Positions 8,373-17,532 of a DNA stretch of 64,000 bases are shown here, one piece after another. Origin of the DNA: Bacteroidaceae bacterium. Lineage in GTDB: Bacteria > Bacteroidota > Bacteroidia > Bacteroidales > Bacteroidaceae. A model generated the notes under the pieces. The model was not told the DNA's origin and ran no database searches. It was given only the letters and a program-made list of their open reading frames with translations. Position 1 is the stretch's first letter. Every line of letters starts with the position of its first letter. The stretch is taken from the NCBI GenBank assembly GCA_024688885.1, contig JAILDV010000054.1, positions 1-64,000 of the forward strand, written 5' to 3'. Both the position numbers and the translations under genes were made by a program.

Positions 8373-8958
8373 CACCCAGAAGATGTATCCAAATATCCCG
8401 AGAGGATACAGAAACAATAATCCGCTGAACATCCGTTTCAGTACAAGGAATGATTGGCAAGGTCAACTCGGCAGAGACAAAGGTGGCATGTGCGTGTTCT
8501 ATGATATGAAGTATGGAGTCCGTGCAGCCATCAAACTGATAGCCAATTATCAGTGGAAATACAACAAACGCACTGTTCGGGACATCATCACAAGATGGGC
8601 TCCGAAGAAGGAGAACAACACGGATGCCTATATTAAGCGTGTGTGTGATTGGATGAAGTATGAGCCGTGGTTTATTCCACGTTTCGGGCTGAATGACGAG
8701 CAGGGCGATTGCTGCCGAATGATTCAGGCAATGATGATGGTGGAGAATGGCGTTTTGCGGACAGACTTGTGCAGTTGGCGCACTATTCAAGATGCTTATG
8801 AGATGGCTTTCCCGGGTCTGCGGCCTTTCTTCTCTTGCAATGCCCCAGACATTGCAGAGGCGTTGCCCGAGAATGGAGAGGTGGAAGAGGAACGGGTCTT
8901 TATCACCTATTATGAGGCGTTTATGGAAGATCGGAACTCGCACTTTGGAATCGTTTAA
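8338..8958 (+). CDS. Phage P5-like structural/peptidoglycan-hydrolase-like protein
   Basis: The 206-residue product contains the pattern PRGYRNNNPLNIR near residues 19-31 and then a helical domain through about residue 110 (GGMCVFYDMKYGVRAAIKLI). This matches the virion protein P5 / lytic-transglycosylase-like family seen in phages and prophage remnants of Bacteroidota, thought to act on peptidoglycan. It has no signal peptide, so export would need a holin, which fits the small membrane protein encoded directly after it. The ATG is preceded by AAGGAGG at a normal distance. Confidence 0.65.
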   Translation: MGKNTWMERVIDTQKMYPNIPRGYRNNNPLNIRFSTRNDWQGQLGRDKGGMCVFYDMKYGVRAAIKLIANYQWKYNKRTVRDIITRWAPKKENNTDAYIKRVCDWMKYEPWFIPRFGLNDEQGDCCRMIQAMMMVENGVLRTDLCSWRTIQDAYEMAFPGLRPFFSCNAPDIAEALPENGEVEEERVFITYYEAFMEDRNSHFGIV

Positions 8959-8960
8959 GG

Positions 8961-9176
8961 ATGGCAATAATTATGAAATGGAACGTAAAAGAGATTTTGT
9001 CTGCTGTGGCTCTTGTGGTGGCAAGCATCATTGCTGTATGGGCGATGTTGCTGCCTCCACAGGGAGAGATTGATCAAAGCATCCTTATTACGATAGCACA
9101 GTTTCTGGTGTTTGCTGCCACTCTGTTGGGGGTGGACAGCAGTGTTGATCGTATCAAACATATATTAAAGAAATGA
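8961..9176 (+). CDS. Holin-like small membrane protein
   Basis: The 71-residue product has two hydrophobic segments (about residues 11-31 and 41-57) separated by a short polar turn (PPQGEIDQS), and a basic C-terminus (DRIKHILKK). This is the form of a class II holin, a protein that makes holes in the inner membrane for lysis enzymes. Its start lies two bases after the P5-like gene. An alternative start is the ATG at 8973. Size and topology support the idea; no specific family was matched. Confidence 0.5.
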   Translation: MAIIMKWNVKEILSAVALVVASIIAVWAMLLPPQGEIDQSILITIAQFLVFAATLLGVDSSVDRIKHILKK

Positions 9177-9370
9177 GAAGAATGAAGATTTCGGTGTATC
9201 GAAAGGAAATGGGTAAGTTGAGAGAAGCTTTCCCTAACATCACCCAGCAAGGTCTCTACAAGGTTTTGCGCTATGAATCTCATTCCATTCAGGCATCGCT
9301 TATCCGATGCTATGCGATGAACCATTTGCAGAGAACGATATTGTACACCTCTTATATGTCTATTAAATAA
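9173..9370 (+). CDS. Small basic hypothetical protein
   Basis: The 65-residue product is rich in Arg, Lys, His and Tyr (KISVYRKEMGKL..FPNITQQGLYKVL) and could be a small helix-turn-helix protein, resembling the short DUF4248-type proteins of Bacteroidales lysis-like clusters in size only. Its ATG overlaps the stop of the holin-like gene (ATGA), so the two are probably translated together. Function is unknown. Confidence 0.5.
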   Translation: MRRMKISVYRKEMGKLREAFPNITQQGLYKVLRYESHSIQASLIRCYAMNHLQRTILYTSYMSIK

Positions 9371-9371
9371 G

Positions 9372-9935
9372 ATGCTTAGATTCACATTGACCAGACAGCT
9401 GGGCACTCCCTTCTATACATTGGGCGTGTTGGAAGAACCCACTACGGGTTTCCGATGCAAGACATTGGAGCGTCCTGTGGAAGAGACGAGGAAGAACCCC
9501 AGGAAGCATTTCGTCGCTATCCCTGCAGGTGTGTACATGTTGAAGGTCGTGGCACATGATACGGACTTTACGATAGGCTTCAGCCTGAATGGAAGTTGGC
9601 GCTATGCCGACCTGCGAGGTGATGCGTCTTTTTCGGGAATTCCGGCTGGAAGCATCTGCATCGGCAAGTCGTTCAACGAGGAAACGGGACTGGTGGGTGC
9701 AGAAGAGGTGGGCAAGAGGCTGAGTAAATTGATAGAGTACTTGATAGATTCGGGTGTCTTGTCGGGTAAGAGCAAGAAGGGAGAGATGATGATTGAGATT
9801 GTGCAGGATGAGTCGTTTGTCATCACTAAGGGGAAAAAACCTGATGCTTCCAAAGGAAAGAGGACGAAACTTAATTGGGATTGTCTTGAAGAAGACGACG
9901 AAGAGAACCTTGGCATAGAATGGGAGGACGAGTGA
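9372..9935 (+). CDS. DUF5675 family protein
   Basis: The first 130 residues fit the DUF5675 pattern: a strand LTRQLGTPFYTLGVLEEP, then KTLERPVEE, an AIPAGVYML strand and SGIPAGSICIGKS. DUF5675 proteins are common in phages, phage tails and peptidoglycan-hydrolase clusters of Bacteroidota, and their activity is not firmly known. The C-terminal 50 residues are Lys- then acid-rich (EEDDEENLGIEWEDE) and probably disordered. It follows the small basic protein by one base and overlaps the next frame, so it is part of the same operon. Confidence 0.65.
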   Translation: MLRFTLTRQLGTPFYTLGVLEEPTTGFRCKTLERPVEETRKNPRKHFVAIPAGVYMLKVVAHDTDFTIGFSLNGSWRYADLRGDASFSGIPAGSICIGKSFNEETGLVGAEEVGKRLSKLIEYLIDSGVLSGKSKKGEMMIEIVQDESFVITKGKKPDASKGKRTKLNWDCLEEDDEENLGIEWEDE

Positions 9936-10300
9936 TGATGAACGACCTGCACATCAATTTGAAAAAAGTGGAGAGTGCGCGAAACGATGTGGAGTACTGG
10001 CTTTACGTCATCCGCGCCATCTACCTCATCTGCCCGAAGGGCTACATCGAACTGCAAGCCCTTTGCAGCGAACTGTATGGGGACAAGGCAGGAAAATATC
10101 TGTCTAAGCTGCAACTGGTGGGGGTGAAGGTGAAGGAGCCTGTCTTGATGAAATGGACGGAAGAGGGTGCATCTGTCTTAAAGAACCGCATTCTGGTGCC
10201 TTTGGCTTTCGTGGCAGGATGTTACGAGAAACTGATTGCTGCTGACTATGAAAAAGCATATGCTCTGTTTTTGGTGAGCCAATCGTGCCATGAGTTGTAA
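9935..10300 (+). CDS. Hypothetical protein ending the lysis-like operon
   Basis: The likely start is the ATG at 9935, which overlaps the DUF5675 stop as TGATG; an ATG at 9938 is equally possible. The 121-residue product is soluble and mostly helical, with a segment WLYVIRAIYLICPKGYIEL near the N-terminus and no recognised domain. It has no signal peptide. It ends the run of closely packed genes that began at 8244. Confidence 0.55.
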   Translation: MMNDLHINLKKVESARNDVEYWLYVIRAIYLICPKGYIELQALCSELYGDKAGKYLSKLQLVGVKVKEPVLMKWTEEGASVLKNRILVPLAFVAGCYEKLIAADYEKAYALFLVSQSCHEL

Positions 10301-10387
10301 CCTCATCACAAAAAAAAGTAACAACAGAGTAGGGTGGGTGAGGTGAATTTGTTGTAACTTTGCCGCCGTAAATTAAAACCTATTGAA

Positions 10388-12823
10388 ATGAAACGATTAT
10401 TTTCTTTTGCTGTAATGTGTGTTTGTGCTGTCATCTCAGCGGTGGCTGTGGAGCAGTTTGTGATTTTTGCCCCTCAGGGGAATGCTTTGTGCCTGACTGA
10501 CCAGAAGGGCGCGATTGTGTATGACCAGAACGATTGGAAGGGTGTACACATCGCCATCGACAACTTGAAGAAAGACTTGGTGAAGGTGACGGGCAGAGAG
10601 GATTTCCCGATTGTGATTGGCACAGTGGGCAAGAGTGCTGCTATTGACAAATTGGCGAAGAAGGTGCCTGCCATCAAGGAACTGAAGGGCAAGACGGAGA
10701 TGTTTGTCATCACGACGGTGAAGAATCAGTTGGTGATTGCGGGCAGTGACAAGCGCGGCACGATATATGGTGTCTATGAACTGAGTCAGCAGATTGGCGT
10801 GAGCCCTTGGTATGACTGGGCAGATGTGCCTGCTGAGAAGCATGACCGACTCTATGTGAAGAGCGGTGTCTATACGGATGGCGAACCTGCTGTGAAGTAT
10901 CGTGGCATCTTCCTGAACGATGAGGCTCCTTGTCTGACAGGATGGGTGAAGGAGAATTACGGAGGATATAACCATGAGTTCTATGCCCGTGTGTTTGAAC
11001 TGGTGCTGAGATTGAAGGGTAATTATATGTGGCCAGCCATGTGGGATGCTATGTTCTATGCGGATGACCCGCTGAACATGCAGACGGCTGATGATATGGG
11101 TGTGTGCATGGGTACGAGCCACCATGAGCCTTTGGCACGTGCGCACAAGGAGTGGACGAGCCATCGCAGGGAATATGGCGCGTGGAACTACGATACGAAC
11201 CAGGAAACGCTGGATAAGTTCTGGAAAGGTGGTGTGGAGCGTATGAAGCATACGGACGATGTGGTGACCATCGGTATGCGTGGTGACGGTGACGAGGCGA
11301 TGGGCGACCATGCTGACGTGGCACTGCTGGAGCGCATCGTGACGAACCAGCGTAAGCTGATTGAGGAGGCAACAGGAAAGCCTGCCAAGGAGACGCCGCA
11401 GATGTGGGCACTCTATAAGGAGGTGCAGGAGTATTACGAGAAGGGCATGAATGTGCCAGACGATGTGATTCTGCTGCTGTGTGATGACAACTGGGGCAAT
11501 GTGCGTGTGTTGCCTGAACAGGAATGGAACAAGGGCACGGGTGCTTTCTCGAAGCGTCATCCCGGTGGTTATGGCTTGTACTACCATGTGGATTATGTGG
11601 GTGCGCCAAGAAACTCGAAGTTCCAGAATATCAGTCAGGTGCAGCGCATGTGGGAACAGCTGCAGCTGACCTACACGTATGGTGTGGATAAGCTTTGGAT
11701 TCTGAATGTGGGTGACTTGAAACCGATGGAGTTCCCGATTGACTTTTGGTTCAAGATGGCATGGAACCCATCGCAGTTCAACCCTTCGAATCTGATGGAA
11801 TATACGGAGAATTTCTGTCGTCAGCAGTTTGGCGAGAAATGTGCAAAGGAGGCTGCACGCATCTTGAACCTGCAATGCAAGTATGCGCACCGCCGCACTC
11901 CCGAACAGCTGGATGCACGCACCTTTGACCTTGTTTCGGGCGAATGGAAGGAGCGTGTGGAGGAATATGACAAGCTGGAACGTGATGCAACCATCCTGCG
12001 TGAGCTCATGCCTGTGCAGAACCGTCAGGCTTACAATGAACTGGTTTACCACCCTGTGCGTGTGTTCTGCAATCTTTATAACATGTATTATGCGGTGGCA
12101 ATGAATGGCTACTATGCCCAGCGCAAGGATGTGCGCGCCAACGAATGGGCAGATAAGGTGGAGCAGTGTTTCAATCGTGCGGCAGATCTGTGTGATGAGT
12201 ACAACCACAAGATTGCAGGTGGCAAGTGGAACCACATGATGGATGAGATATACATTGGTTACCGCTCGTGGAACAACCCTCGACAGAACACGATGCCTCA
12301 GGTGAGACGTGTGGAGGCTTCGGAAGCTGTGGCTGGTGAGGAACTGGCAATTGTGCCGAAGAAGACCATTGCCATCCTCGAAGCAGACGAGTTTGTGGGC
12401 AAGCAGGACAGCAAGGAGGCAACATGGCAGGTGGTGCCTGACTTGGGCATCTGGAAGGCAGGTGTGGCTTTGTTCCCCTACACGAAGAGCACGGAAGGTG
12501 CTGAAATATCCTTTGAATTCAATGCTTCGGAGGCAGCTGAAAAGGCTACTGCCACGATTATCCTTGCCACGAACTTCCCCTTCAACGACGGGCGTGGTCA
12601 GCGCATGACGGTGATGCTTGACGGTAAGGAGGTGCAGACAATGAACGTGAACGAGGCAAGCCGCTATGTGGTGCAGATGTCGCATGACCAGAACTTTGAA
12701 TGGGAAACGACACGCATGAACAAGCAACGTGTGGCATTGCCTGCTCTGACACAAGGCAAGCACCGCTTGGCATTGCGCCCGCTCGACCCCGGTATCGTGA
12801 TTGAACGCATCGTGGTGGAGTAA
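10388..12823 (+). CDS. GH115 xylan alpha-1,2-(methyl)glucuronidase, secreted
   Basis: The 811-residue product has a signal peptide (about residues 1-20) and then the N-terminal alpha/beta domain, the barrel and the C-terminal domain of family GH115. Family-like segments include YRGIFLNDEAPCLTGW, NYMWPAMWDAMFY, VCMGTSHHEPL and TIGMRGDGDEAM. GH115 enzymes remove glucuronic acid or its 4-O-methyl form from internal xylose residues of xylan, usually in the periplasm. Length is close to the family norm. A TAACTTTG box at 10355-10362 fits its promoter. The nearby GH67 enzyme acts on terminal positions of the oligosaccharides, so the two complement each other. Confidence 0.93.
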   Translation: MKRLFSFAVMCVCAVISAVAVEQFVIFAPQGNALCLTDQKGAIVYDQNDWKGVHIAIDNLKKDLVKVTGREDFPIVIGTVGKSAAIDKLAKKVPAIKELKGKTEMFVITTVKNQLVIAGSDKRGTIYGVYELSQQIGVSPWYDWADVPAEKHDRLYVKSGVYTDGEPAVKYRGIFLNDEAPCLTGWVKENYGGYNHEFYARVFELVLRLKGNYMWPAMWDAMFYADDPLNMQTADDMGVCMGTSHHEPLARAHKEWTSHRREYGAWNYDTNQETLDKFWKGGVERMKHTDDVVTIGMRGDGDEAMGDHADVALLERIVTNQRKLIEEATGKPAKETPQMWALYKEVQEYYEKGMNVPDDVILLLCDDNWGNVRVLPEQEWNKGTGAFSKRHPGGYGLYYHVDYVGAPRNSKFQNISQVQRMWEQLQLTYTYGVDKLWILNVGDLKPMEFPIDFWFKMAWNPSQFNPSNLMEYTENFCRQQFGEKCAKEAARILNLQCKYAHRRTPEQLDARTFDLVSGEWKERVEEYDKLERDATILRELMPVQNRQAYNELVYHPVRVFCNLYNMYYAVAMNGYYAQRKDVRANEWADKVEQCFNRAADLCDEYNHKIAGGKWNHMMDEIYIGYRSWNNPRQNTMPQVRRVEASEAVAGEELAIVPKKTIAILEADEFVGKQDSKEATWQVVPDLGIWKAGVALFPYTKSTEGAEISFEFNASEAAEKATATIILATNFPFNDGRGQRMTVMLDGKEVQTMNVNEASRYVVQMSHDQNFEWETTRMNKQRVALPALTQGKHRLALRPLDPGIVIERIVVE

Positions 12824-12938
12824 AATCCGTTCCATTTTGGAAACAAAAACGGCTTCTGCAGTCGTGATGATGAAAAAAACAGCGTAAAAATGTTCGAAAT
12901 GAATAATTTTTACTAATTTTGCATCACCAAAGGATATA

Positions 12939-14324
12939 ATGAATTCACACATGGGAAACATTTTGATTGCAGAAGCGATGCCAGCACAGGCAACAGGGCT
13001 CTTTTCGCAGGGTTTTGTCTGGGCAGTCTTGTTTGGCGTGTTGCTGATTGCGGTGGTGGCTTATGCGATTTGTCGCTGGATATTGTCGCGTGAACGTAAA
13101 CGGATGGAGGCTGAGTTGCAGAAGATGCGTTCGGAACACCGGTCGGAACTTGAAGAAACAAAACAAGGCGTGTTGAGCGGGGTGAGCAGAGATTTGCTCA
13201 CGCCCATCACGCTAATCATTAGCCCTTTGCAACAATTGGCATCGGAGCCTTTGGCAGACGATGTGAGAGTGCGCGTCCAGATGATTCTGAGGAACGCGCA
13301 ATTATTGTTGCATCAGGTGAATATGCTGCCTGCAGGTGGAAAAGGAAATGTGGTGCCCGCTTTGGTGCCTCCAGTGGATGCTGTGATGACTCCCGTGACA
13401 ACGCCTGTGGTGAATCAAGTACAACGGACAACTGACAATGGACAGCGGAAGGATCCTGTTGGCATTGATGACAGCAATGCAGCAGCATTGGTTACGGAGA
13501 GAGGTCAGCTGTCAATGGACAATGGTCTGCAGGAGGAGCGTTTCACGATGCTGATGGTGGATGACAGCCCTGATATGTGCCGTTTTGTGCATGACTATTT
13601 CCGCGGTGAGTACACGGTTCTTACAGCCAATAATGGTGAGGTGGCATTGCAGCGTCTGGAGGAGAATGACAATATTGACTTGGTGGTGAGTGACGTGACT
13701 ATGCCGAAAATGGATGGTTTGGAACTCTGCAAGCGCATCAAGACAGATTTGCGTTGGTCGCACATTCCTGTGATTCTGTTGACGGGAAGAAGGGGTGACC
13801 AACTGGAGATGGAAGGCCTGCGATTGGGTGCAGACGACTACATCACGAAACCGTTCAATGTGGAGATGCTGCGCTTGAGAGTGAAGAAATTCATTGAGAA
13901 GCGTGAGAACCGTCAGCGTCAGTTCCGTGAGAAGATGGATGTGGCACCCAGCGAAATTACCATCACTTCTGTGGATGAGCAGTTCATCCAGCGTGCCATC
14001 AAGATATGTGAAGACCACATGTCTGACACGGAATTTTCGGTGGAGGTGCTGGGACGTGAGTTGTCGCTCAGCCGCACTTATCTCTATAAGAAACTCATCA
14101 ACATCACGGGTAAGGGACCTGCTGAGTTCATCCGCACCATCCGACTGAAGCGGGGCAAGCAGTATCTGGAGCAGTCGATGATGCCTATTGCTGATATCGC
14201 TGCCGAGTTGGGTTATGCCAATCCGAAGCGATTCACTGAGAACTTCAAGGCGGAGTTTGGCATGTCGCCATCGGAGTACAGCAAGAAGTTCCGCGAGGAA
14301 AAGGCGAAGACGACACAGGAATAG
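12939..14324 (+). CDS. Membrane-anchored AraC-type response regulator with degenerate kinase fragment
   Basis: The 461-residue product begins with a short extracytoplasmic tail and one membrane helix (residues 25-46), then a coiled coil and a dimerisation/phosphotransfer-like helix pair (about residues 70-130; SRDLLTPITLIISPLQQL and MILRNAQLLLHQVNML). These match the DHp domain of hybrid two-component systems, but the phosphoacceptor His of the usual SHEFRTP is Arg here. No ATPase domain (N, G1, G2 boxes) follows; instead a low-complexity linker (130-203) leads to an intact receiver domain (phosphoacceptor Asp in VVSDVTMP, Lys in YITKPFN) and an AraC DNA-binding domain (about 350-455). It looks like the C-terminal half of a hybrid system with the kinase core lost. 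It probably controls the glucuronoxylan genes around it. A TAATTTTG box lies at 12914-12921. Confidence 0.85.
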   Translation: MNSHMGNILIAEAMPAQATGLFSQGFVWAVLFGVLLIAVVAYAICRWILSRERKRMEAELQKMRSEHRSELEETKQGVLSGVSRDLLTPITLIISPLQQLASEPLADDVRVRVQMILRNAQLLLHQVNMLPAGGKGNVVPALVPPVDAVMTPVTTPVVNQVQRTTDNGQRKDPVGIDDSNAAALVTERGQLSMDNGLQEERFTMLMVDDSPDMCRFVHDYFRGEYTVLTANNGEVALQRLEENDNIDLVVSDVTMPKMDGLELCKRIKTDLRWSHIPVILLTGRRGDQLEMEGLRLGADDYITKPFNVEMLRLRVKKFIEKRENRQRQFREKMDVAPSEITITSVDEQFIQRAIKICEDHMSDTEFSVEVLGRELSLSRTYLYKKLINITGKGPAEFIRTIRLKRGKQYLEQSMMPIADIAAELGYANPKRFTENFKAEFGMSPSEYSKKFREEKAKTTQE

Positions 14325-14402
14325 AATTTGGATTCATTCAGAATAGGATAAGCGTTCGGAATAGGATTAGAATCAGATAGGATTTAGAATCAGAATAAAG
14401 AT

Positions 14403-15677
14403 ATGAGAGATTTTAAGGACATTCAAGTGGCAGTGGCGGGTACCGGTTATGTGGGCTTGAGCATTGCCACTTTGTTGGCGCAGCACCATCAGGTGACTGC
14501 TGTGGATGTGATTCCTGAGAAAGTGGACTTAATCAACAACAGGAAATCACCCATTCAGGATGAATATATCGAGAAGTTTCTGGCAGAGAAGGATTTGAAC
14601 CTGACGGCAACACTCGATGGCAGGAAAGCCTATGCAGATGCCGATTATGTGGTCATCGCTGCGCCCACCAACTATGACCCTGTGAAGAACTACTTCGACA
14701 CGTCGCATGTGGAGGAGGTCATTGATTTGGTGCTGGAAGTGAACCCCGATGCCGTGATGGTCATCAAATCGACCATCCCTGTGGGTTATACGGAGGGATT
14801 GTACAAGAAATATGGTTATGCGATGAAGCTGCTCTTCTCACCAGAGTTTCTGCGTGAAAGCAAGGCATTGTATGACAACCTCTACCCATCGCGCATCATC
14901 GTGGGTTCGCCCAAGCGCATTGAGGTGAAGTATGCCGAGGAATTGCGTGCAGCTGCTGACACGTTTGCCAAGCTCTTGCAGGAAGGTGCCGTGAAGGAGA
15001 ACATTGATGTGCTCCATATGGGACTGACAGAGGCAGAAGCGGTGAAACTCTTTGCCAACACTTATCTGGCACTGCGTGTGAGCTACTTCAACGAATTGGA
15101 CACCTATGCTGAGGTGAAGGGACTGGATGCCCAGGCAATTATTCAGGGTGTCGGGCTTGACCCCCGTATCGGCACACACTATAACAACCCATCGTTCGGT
15201 TATGGTGGCTACTGCTTGCCGAAGGATACGAAGCAGCTCTTGGCGAACTATCAGGATGTGCCGCAGCAGATGATGACAGCGATTGTGGAGAGCAACCGCA
15301 CGAGAAAGGACTTCATTGCTGACCGTGTGTTGCAGATGGCAGGCTATTACAGCTATTCCAACCGCATACGTTGGAGCCAGGATGTCGAGAAGGAGGTGAT
15401 TATCGGTGTGTTCCGCCTGACGATGAAGAGCAATTCCGATAATTTCCGCCAGTCAAGCATTCAAGGTATCATGAAGCGCATCAAGGCAAAGGGTGCCACT
15501 GTCATCATCTATGAGCCGACATTGGAAGACGGCACGACATTCTTCGGTTCGAAGGTGGTGAATGACCTTGACAAGTTCAAGGCACAATCACAAGCCATCA
15601 TTGCCAACCGCTATGATGCGTGTCTGGACGATGTGCAGGAGAAAGTATATACCCGCGACATTTTCCGTCGTGACTAA
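14403..15677 (+). CDS. ugd: UDP-glucose 6-dehydrogenase
   Basis: The 424-residue product has the NAD-binding motif [19 protein letters not shown] at the N-terminus, a central domain with [20 protein letters not shown], and the catalytic Cys in [14 protein letters not shown] (about residue 265). It oxidises UDP-glucose to UDP-glucuronate in the cytosol with two NAD+ per cycle, supplying precursors for capsule or lipopolysaccharide. Length and motifs are normal for the short bacterial type. It stands between the regulator and the GH67 gene, 35 bases before the latter; its link to xylan use is unclear and may be coincidental. Confidence 0.9.
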   Translation: MRDFKDIQVAVAGTGYVGLSIATLLAQHHQVTAVDVIPEKVDLINNRKSPIQDEYIEKFLAEKDLNLTATLDGRKAYADADYVVIAAPTNYDPVKNYFDTSHVEEVIDLVLEVNPDAVMVIKSTIPVGYTEGLYKKYGYAMKLLFSPEFLRESKALYDNLYPSRIIVGSPKRIEVKYAEELRAAADTFAKLLQEGAVKENIDVLHMGLTEAEAVKLFANTYLALRVSYFNELDTYAEVKGLDAQAIIQGVGLDPRIGTHYNNPSFGYGGYCLPKDTKQLLANYQDVPQQMMTAIVESNRTRKDFIADRVLQMAGYYSYSNRIRWSQDVEKEVIIGVFRLTMKSNSDNFRQSSIQGIMKRIKAKGATVIIYEPTLEDGTTFFGSKVVNDLDKFKAQSQAIIANRYDACLDDVQEKVYTRDIFRRD

Positions 15678-15712
15678 CCCCCATTTGATTATACATAGAA
15701 AAGCCTATTGAT

Positions 15713-17506
15713 ATGAAAAAAACAATCTTCACCTTGTTTATGCTGATGGTTTGTTGCCTGACATGGGGACAGACTTATGAATTGCGCCTGCTCAACCATT
15801 GGGACAACCCTAATGGCACTGTTGAACGTGGGTTTGCTGGACGTTCTATCTGGAAATGGGAAGAAATCCCTGCAGGAAAGGGTTCGATGCCCAAGGAACT
15901 GAAGGCGCGATATGAGGAGTATGGACGCATCAATCAGGAGTATGGCATCAATGGCACTGTGCTCAACAATGTGAATGCCAAGCCTATCGCCCTCTCTTCG
16001 GACATGCTGAAGAAGACAGCGAAGATTGCTGATGTCCTGCGCCCTTATGGCATCAAGGTGTATCTGTCTGTCAATTTCGCTTCTCCGAAGGCATTGGGCG
16101 ACCTCGACACAGCTGACCCGCTGGATGAGAGGGTGCCGTTGTGGTGGCAGAAGAAGGTGAAGGAGATTTATGGACTGATACCTGACTTTGGCGGCTTCCT
16201 GGTGAAGGCGAACAGTGAGGGAGAGCCTGGTCCTATGGATTATGGTCGTACGCATGTGGATGGTGCCAATATGTTGGCAAATGCCTTGAAACCCTACAAG
16301 GGCATTGTCATGTGGCGTGCTTTTGTCTATTCAGCCAAGGGTGAAGGAGATGTGCAGAAGACTCCTGCTCAACGTGCATATGAAGGAGACCGTGCCAATC
16401 AGGCATACGAGGAATTCATCCATTTCGACGGGCAGTTTGCAGATAATGTCATTATTCAGATTAAGAATGGTCCCGTGGATTTCCAGCCACGCGAACCCGT
16501 CTCTCCTCTCTTCTTTGCCTTGAAGAAGACAAAGATGATGGTGGAGTTCCAGATTACGCAGGAATATACGGGTGAGAGCATCCACACGTGCTTCTTGGCT
16601 CCGATGTGGCGTGAGTTCTTTGACACGTTGAACTTGGTGGACAAGGATATGCCCAACCTTGTGGGAATGGCAGGTGTTGCCAATATCGGTGACAGCCCTA
16701 ACTGGACAGCGAATGACCTCGCTATGGCTAACTGGTATGCGTTTGGTAGGTTGGCAAATGATGTCAATGTGTCTTCTAAGACGATTGCAGAGGATTTCTT
16801 GCGTGACTATTACAAGACCGACAAGGTGGAGTTCATTCGTCCAATGACTCAATTACTGCTGAAAAGCCGTGAGGCTGTGGTGGATTACATGATGCCACTC
16901 GGATTGCACCACATCTTTGCAGGTGGTCATCACTATGGTCCCGAACCTTGGTATGCTCCAAGAGGAGTGCGTGAAGATTGGGTACCTCCTTTCTATCACC
17001 GTGCCGACTCTATCGGGCTTGGTTTCAATCGCTCCAGTCACGAAGAGGCATGTGTGAAAGGCAATGTGGGTTCCAACAATGCTGGGCAATATCCAGAGCC
17101 TTTGCGTACATTATATAATAATATGGGCACATGTCCTGAAAACCTCATTCTCTGGTTCCATCATGTGCCTTGGGATTACACGATGAGCAACGGGTTGTCA
17201 TTGTGGGACAACCTCTGCTACACCTATGATCGCGGTGTGCGTCAGGCAAATGAATTTGTGAAGACGTGGGAAGCGATGAAGCCTTATGTGCCAGCAGAGC
17301 AGTTCAAGGAGCAGCAATGGCGTTTCGAGCGTCAGGCAAAGGATGCACAGTGGTGGCGCGATGCTTGCCTGCTCTACTTCCAGACATTCTCGCATCGTCC
17401 ATTACCGCCAGATAGTCCTAATTTTCACTTCACGCTGGAACAGGTGCAGAACTTCCATCTTCGCATGGACAACTATACAGCAGCAGACCCAACGAAGTTG
17501 CCATAA
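15713..17506 (+). CDS. GH67 alpha-glucuronidase, catalytic and C-terminal domains only
   Basis: After a signal peptide (about residues 1-19) the 597-residue product begins directly with LRLLNHWDNPNGTVERGF, which in full-length GH67 enzymes is the start of the catalytic barrel. The usual N-terminal alpha/beta domain of roughly 130-150 residues is absent. The residues used for catalysis appear present: the acid Glu in ANSEGEPGP, the Asp in NGPVDFQPREP and the Glu in FQITQEYTG. GH67 removes 4-O-methylglucuronate from the non-reducing end of xylooligosaccharides; here it would act in the periplasm. It is close enough to ugd to share a transcript. Confidence 0.9.
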   Translation: MKKTIFTLFMLMVCCLTWGQTYELRLLNHWDNPNGTVERGFAGRSIWKWEEIPAGKGSMPKELKARYEEYGRINQEYGINGTVLNNVNAKPIALSSDMLKKTAKIADVLRPYGIKVYLSVNFASPKALGDLDTADPLDERVPLWWQKKVKEIYGLIPDFGGFLVKANSEGEPGPMDYGRTHVDGANMLANALKPYKGIVMWRAFVYSAKGEGDVQKTPAQRAYEGDRANQAYEEFIHFDGQFADNVIIQIKNGPVDFQPREPVSPLFFALKKTKMMVEFQITQEYTGESIHTCFLAPMWREFFDTLNLVDKDMPNLVGMAGVANIGDSPNWTANDLAMANWYAFGRLANDVNVSSKTIAEDFLRDYYKTDKVEFIRPMTQLLLKSREAVVDYMMPLGLHHIFAGGHHYGPEPWYAPRGVREDWVPPFYHRADSIGLGFNRSSHEEACVKGNVGSNNAGQYPEPLRTLYNNMGTCPENLILWFHHVPWDYTMSNGLSLWDNLCYTYDRGVRQANEFVKTWEAMKPYVPAEQFKEQQWRFERQAKDAQWWRDACLLYFQTFSHRPLPPDSPNFHFTLEQVQNFHLRMDNYTAADPTKLP

Positions 17507-17532
17507 CGGCGCTTCATTGGGCCTGCCCTTTT

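Noticed and set aside
10436..12961. 841-codon minus-strand open frame opposite the GH115 gene
   Set aside because: It is a mirror of a codon-biased real gene; the peptide is His/Arg-rich with no domain, and GH115 on the plus strand is certain.
12939..14324. Ordinary response regulator
   Set aside because: A plain response regulator would have no membrane helix or DHp-like region; the N-terminal 130 residues show it derives from a hybrid system.
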